Part shown: piece after piece, positions 51,974 to 54,495 of the stretch
How positions within the stretch are numbered: the first letter of the stretch is position 1
Layout of the letters: every line of letters starts with the position of its first letter
Source: DASYML01 sp036399835
GTDB lineage: Bacteria > Acidobacteriota > Blastocatellia > Pyrinomonadales > Pyrinomonadaceae
DNA: 54,495 bases
Reading direction: 5' to 3'
Assembly (NCBI GenBank): GCA_036399835.1
Contig: DASWMI010000055.1
Span: 1 to 54,495 of the forward strand
Translations under genes and position numbers: made by a program
Notes under the pieces: model-generated
Databases searched by the model: none
What the model was told of the DNA's origin: nothing
The model's input: only the letters and a program-made list of their open reading frames with translations

Positions 51974-54111
51974 AGACGGAGCTTGATAAAATCTCCTGGC
52001 CGCTGGCTAGGGTGGGCGAGGCCATAGAGGCTCTGGCGCGCGAGAGCGGCTATCCGCTCAAACGTCTTGATGCTCCCGCGCCGAGGATAGACGCGCAATG
52101 GAACGAAGCCGAAACGCTTAATCGATGGCTCGAAGGCGTCAGTGCCTGGATGGGGCTGGAAGCCGAGCGCGCGGTCGCGCCTTACATAGAGGTCGAACAT
52201 CTGCTGCGCACAGCCGGTCCCGTGCTCATCAGGCTTGACGTTGAGGGCGAGCCTCGCTTTCTCGCTCTCATCCGCAGCCGCGGTCGAAAGCTCTTGATTC
52301 TCGCTCCGAGCCTGAAGGTCCACAGCCTTCCTCTGGTCCAGATTCGCGAGGCCATCTGCCGTCATGTCGAGCTGCCTTTAATCGAAGAGATAAACCGTAT
52401 TCTCGTAGCGGCCAGAGTTCCTGCGCGCAGACAACAGAGAGCGCGCAGCGCTCTGCTCGGCGAGTTTCTGGCGAACACCAGACTTGACGGCTTCTGGCTC
52501 TTGCGGCTGCCAGCGCAGACAGGCTTCGGGCAGCTCCTGCGTCAGGCCGGACTCCTGCGACGATTCACGGCGATGGCCTGCGCTTACATCTTTTTTTATG
52601 CCTTCTGGATTCTCTCCTGGATTGTCGTGGGTCGCGGTGTGCTCAGAGGCCAATTCGATGAGGGATGGTTTCTCGCCTGGGCCATGCTCTTAATGAGCAT
52701 GATTCCGGCGAGACTCTTCGCTACCTGGTCGCAGGGCTTTATTGCCATTCGCGCGGGCAGCATCCTCAAGCAACGCCTGCTCACGGGAGCTTTGGGATAC
52801 GACATTGACGAAGTTCGTCAACAGGGCATAGGCCAACTTCTCGGACGCGTGGTGGAGTCCGAGGCGGTCGAGTCGCTGGCAATGAGCGGAGGCTTTCTAG
52901 CGCTCTTCGCCAGCGTTGATTTGAGCATAGCTCTCTTTGTCCTCAAGTCTGGCGCGGGAGGATGGCTGCACACGCTGCTGCTTCTCACCTGGGTCGCCAT
53001 CGTTTGCACGACCGGATGGCATTACTATTCGCGGCGCGCGCAGTGGACCAGATCGCGCTTCAAGCTGACGCAGGCGCTGGTCGAGCGGATGGTGGGTTAT
53101 AGAACCCGTGCGGTCCAGGAGGCGCGCGAACGCTGGCATGACGGAGAGGACCAGAGCCTTGAGCAGTACCTGATTTTATCCGGCGACATGGACCGCCGCT
53201 TAACTTTATTAATGGCCCTGGCTCCGCGCGGCTGGTTGATTCTGGGATTCGCCGGGCTGGTCCCGGAATTCGTCTACGGCAAGCCCTCCTCGACGGCCCT
53301 CGCCATCAGCATCGGCGGCATACTCTTCGCTTATAGAGCGTTGAGCAAAGCCGCGCTCGGTATCTCTCATCTGTCAGGCGCGATGATCGCCTGGCGAGAG
53401 GTCGCGCCGCTTTTTCATCAGGCATCGCGCGCGGACTCTGTCGGCTCGCCAGCCTTCGCTCTCAAAGAGAGCGCCGCGCAAACTAACCGAGAAGAGCGCC
53501 GCCCACTGATTGAAGCGAACAATCTTATCTTCAACTATCCTTCACGGGGCGAACAGGTCCTGCGCGGTGGCAGCCTGAGGATTTACGCTGGCGACCGTCT
53601 CTTGTTAGAGGGCGCTTCGGGCGGCGGCAAATCCACACTGGCTTCGCTCTTAAACGGCCTCAGGCATCCGCAGTCCGGACTCATTTTTCTGAGCGGGCTT
53701 GACAGGCAAACGCTCGGCTCTGAGGGCTGGCGTCGAAGGGTTGTGACCGCGCCGCAGTTTCACGAAAACCATGTGCTGACAGAGACCTTCGCCTTTAACC
53801 TGTTGATGGGCCGCCGCTGGCCGCCGCGCGCGGAAGACCTACAGGAAGCCAAGGCTCTCTGTCAGGAACTCGGTCTGGGAAATCTGCTTGAGAGCATGCC
53901 CGCCGGAATGTTTCAGATGGTAGGCGAGACGGGCTGGCAACTCTCGCACGGCGAAAAGAGTCGCCTCTACATCGCGCGTGCCCTACTGCAAAAACCTGAG
54001 CTGGTCATCCTGGATGAGAGCTTCGCGGCGCTCGACCCCGAGACGCTGCGCCAGACGATGCGCTGCGTCGTCAACAGGGCCGCCACGCTGCTTGTCATCG
54101 CGCATCCTTAA
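51970..54111 (+). CDS. Second ABC exporter, degenerate N-terminal region without catalytic Cys
   Basis: 713 residues; ATG overlaps the previous stop (ATGA), so the two are translationally coupled and probably form one heterodimer. The N-terminal 150-180 residues (PRFLALIRSRGRKLLILAPS) look like a C39-type fold without its Cys. The membrane domain follows (about 195-490), then an ATPase with GASGGGKST (about 548), LSHGEKSRLYIARALLQKPE and LVILDESFAALDPET. The protein stops right after the H-loop His (LLVIAHP), roughly 30 residues earlier than usual, so the last part is missing or trimmed in this family. Confidence 0.9.
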   Translation: MKTELDKISWPLARVGEAIEALARESGYPLKRLDAPAPRIDAQWNEAETLNRWLEGVSAWMGLEAERAVAPYIEVEHLLRTAGPVLIRLDVEGEPRFLALIRSRGRKLLILAPSLKVHSLPLVQIREAICRHVELPLIEEINRILVAARVPARRQQRARSALLGEFLANTRLDGFWLLRLPAQTGFGQLLRQAGLLRRFTAMACAYIFFYAFWILSWIVVGRGVLRGQFDEGWFLAWAMLLMSMIPARLFATWSQGFIAIRAGSILKQRLLTGALGYDIDEVRQQGIGQLLGRVVESEAVESLAMSGGFLALFASVDLSIALFVLKSGAGGWLHTLLLLTWVAIVCTTGWHYYSRRAQWTRSRFKLTQALVERMVGYRTRAVQEARERWHDGEDQSLEQYLILSGDMDRRLTLLMALAPRGWLILGFAGLVPEFVYGKPSSTALAISIGGILFAYRALSKAALGISHLSGAMIAWREVAPLFHQASRADSVGSPAFALKESAAQTNREERRPLIEANNLIFNYPSRGEQVLRGGSLRIYAGDRLLLEGASGGGKSTLASLLNGLRHPQSGLIFLSGLDRQTLGSEGWRRRVVTAPQFHENHVLTETFAFNLLMGRRWPPRAEDLQEAKALCQELGLGNLLESMPAGMFQMVGETGWQLSHGEKSRLYIARALLQKPELVILDESFAALDPETLRQTMRCVVNRAATLLVIAHP

Positions 54112-54149
54112 CAGGCAGGAGTTGTTTTAAGAGAAGGAGAAAGGCGTGA

Positions 54150-54287
54150 TTGGCTTTTCAGCTTGAAAGGGTTGCTGCTGCTTGCTTACGTCAGCCTGTT
54201 TGGTGGCCGGGGCCGCGGAGTATGCCGGGGTACTGGCGAGACTTACTGAGCGGCCCACGGGGAGAAAGATTTGTTGAGACCGATTAA
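54150..54287 (+). CDS. Possible small ORF after the second ABC gene
   Basis: 45 residues from TTG with AAGGAGAAAGG upstream, starting LAFQLERVAAACLRQPVWWP. The stretch is between converging genes and no family was recognised. The start codon is poor and the reading may be chance; an alternative is untranslated 3' sequence. Confidence 0.25.
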   Translation: MAFQLERVAAACLRQPVWWPGPRSMPGYWRDLLSGPRGERFVETD

Positions 54288-54319
54288 ATTTCAACGGTCA
54301 ATCCGAATCATCTTATCGC

Positions 54320-54406
54320 TTAGCCTGGCGGAGGAGGATCGCCTAGTCTCCCGCCTCCCGGCAGCGGAGGGTCGCCACCGGCTTTGACATTAGTTTTAAC
54401 CTTCAT
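54320..54406 (-). CDS. Micro-peptide 15, opposite strand
   Basis: 28 residues; leader MKVKTNVKAG identical to the consensus, core GDPPLPGGGRLGDPPPPG, the longest and most Pro/Gly-rich of the set. Ribosome site AAAGGAGAAGG. It lies 209 bases beyond the second ABC gene and faces it, so the exporter is bracketed by its presumed substrates; further copies may lie beyond the window edge. Confidence 0.85.
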   Translation of the reverse strand: MKVKTNVKAGGDPPLPGGGRLGDPPPPG

Positions 54407-54495
54407 CGCCTTCTCCTTTCTAAGATTCTGCGTTGGCCTCCTGGTTATTGAGAAGGAGGGGATATGGATGGAGCCGCAGCCAAACGGGCCTGCCG

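Noticed and set aside
54464..54495. Possible plus-strand gene start (MDGAAAKRAC) with AAGGAGGGG at the window edge
   Set aside because: Only ten codons visible; cannot be supported, though the ribosome site is good.

Overview
The window looks like a chromosomal segment of an Acidobacteriota bacterium, probably class Blastocatellia. This is inferred from the high GC content, an 'acidobacterial VWFA-related' protein, DUF11-rich surface proteins and Gram-negative envelope features (OmpA domain, outer-membrane barrel, HlyD adaptor). No rRNA, tRNA, insertion sequence or CRISPR was recognised.

Layout. 1-7.4 kb (minus): a metabolic run folK-panB-panC followed by a molybdenum hydroxylase (small Fe-S subunit, large Moco subunit, partial FAD subunit). 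A frameshifted BrnT-type toxin gene, an antitoxin-like gene and a secreted protein gene lie inside the hydroxylase set. 7.6-13.8 kb: a periplasmic histidine phosphatase, an ABC-2 type permease, an AlbA_2/Schlafen-like protein, a secreted VWA protein and a PA-IL-lectin-like secreted protein. 14.2-16.7 kb (plus): an Asp-rich repeat protein, a JmjC/cupin_4 oxygenase and a sucrase/ferredoxin-like Fe-S protein, a compact candidate protein-hydroxylation system. 17.2-24.5 kb: polysaccharide deacetylase, methyltransferase, GAF-adenylate cyclase, a large TPR protein and a WD40 Ser/Thr kinase. 25.0-34.6 kb (plus): a kinase/GrpE-like/J-like/Hsp70-like/TPR-TM-OmpA/ClpA-like/small membrane protein operon, read here as an envelope-tethered chaperone-unfoldase machine. 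34.8-45.1 kb (minus): four secreted DUF11-type surface proteins, one of 1920 residues with a probable C-terminal outer-membrane barrel.

45.9-54.4 kb is the most striking part. Fourteen tandem micro-genes of 20-25 codons each have a strong Shine-Dalgarno site. All encode peptides starting with a near-invariant decapeptide (M-K-[VIL]-[KR]-[TSA]-x-[VIL]-[KR]-A-G). The decapeptide is followed by a variable 10-15 residue core, typically acidic-Pro-Pro-aliphatic ending in Gly-Gly. A very strong hairpin closes the array. Downstream come an HlyD adaptor, a C39-peptidase ABC exporter with intact Cys/His/Asp, and a translationally coupled second ABC protein with no catalytic Cys in its N-terminal region. 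A fifteenth micro-gene lies on the opposite strand at the right edge. I read this as an export system for a multi-member peptide cocktail with an exceptionally short leader and no recognisable modifying enzyme. Spacers between duplicated micro-genes look better conserved than some cores, suggesting core diversification.

A heptamer TGGWCCA (often CTGGWCCAG) is conspicuously frequent in coding and non-coding DNA. All calls come from reading the sequence; no database search was possible.
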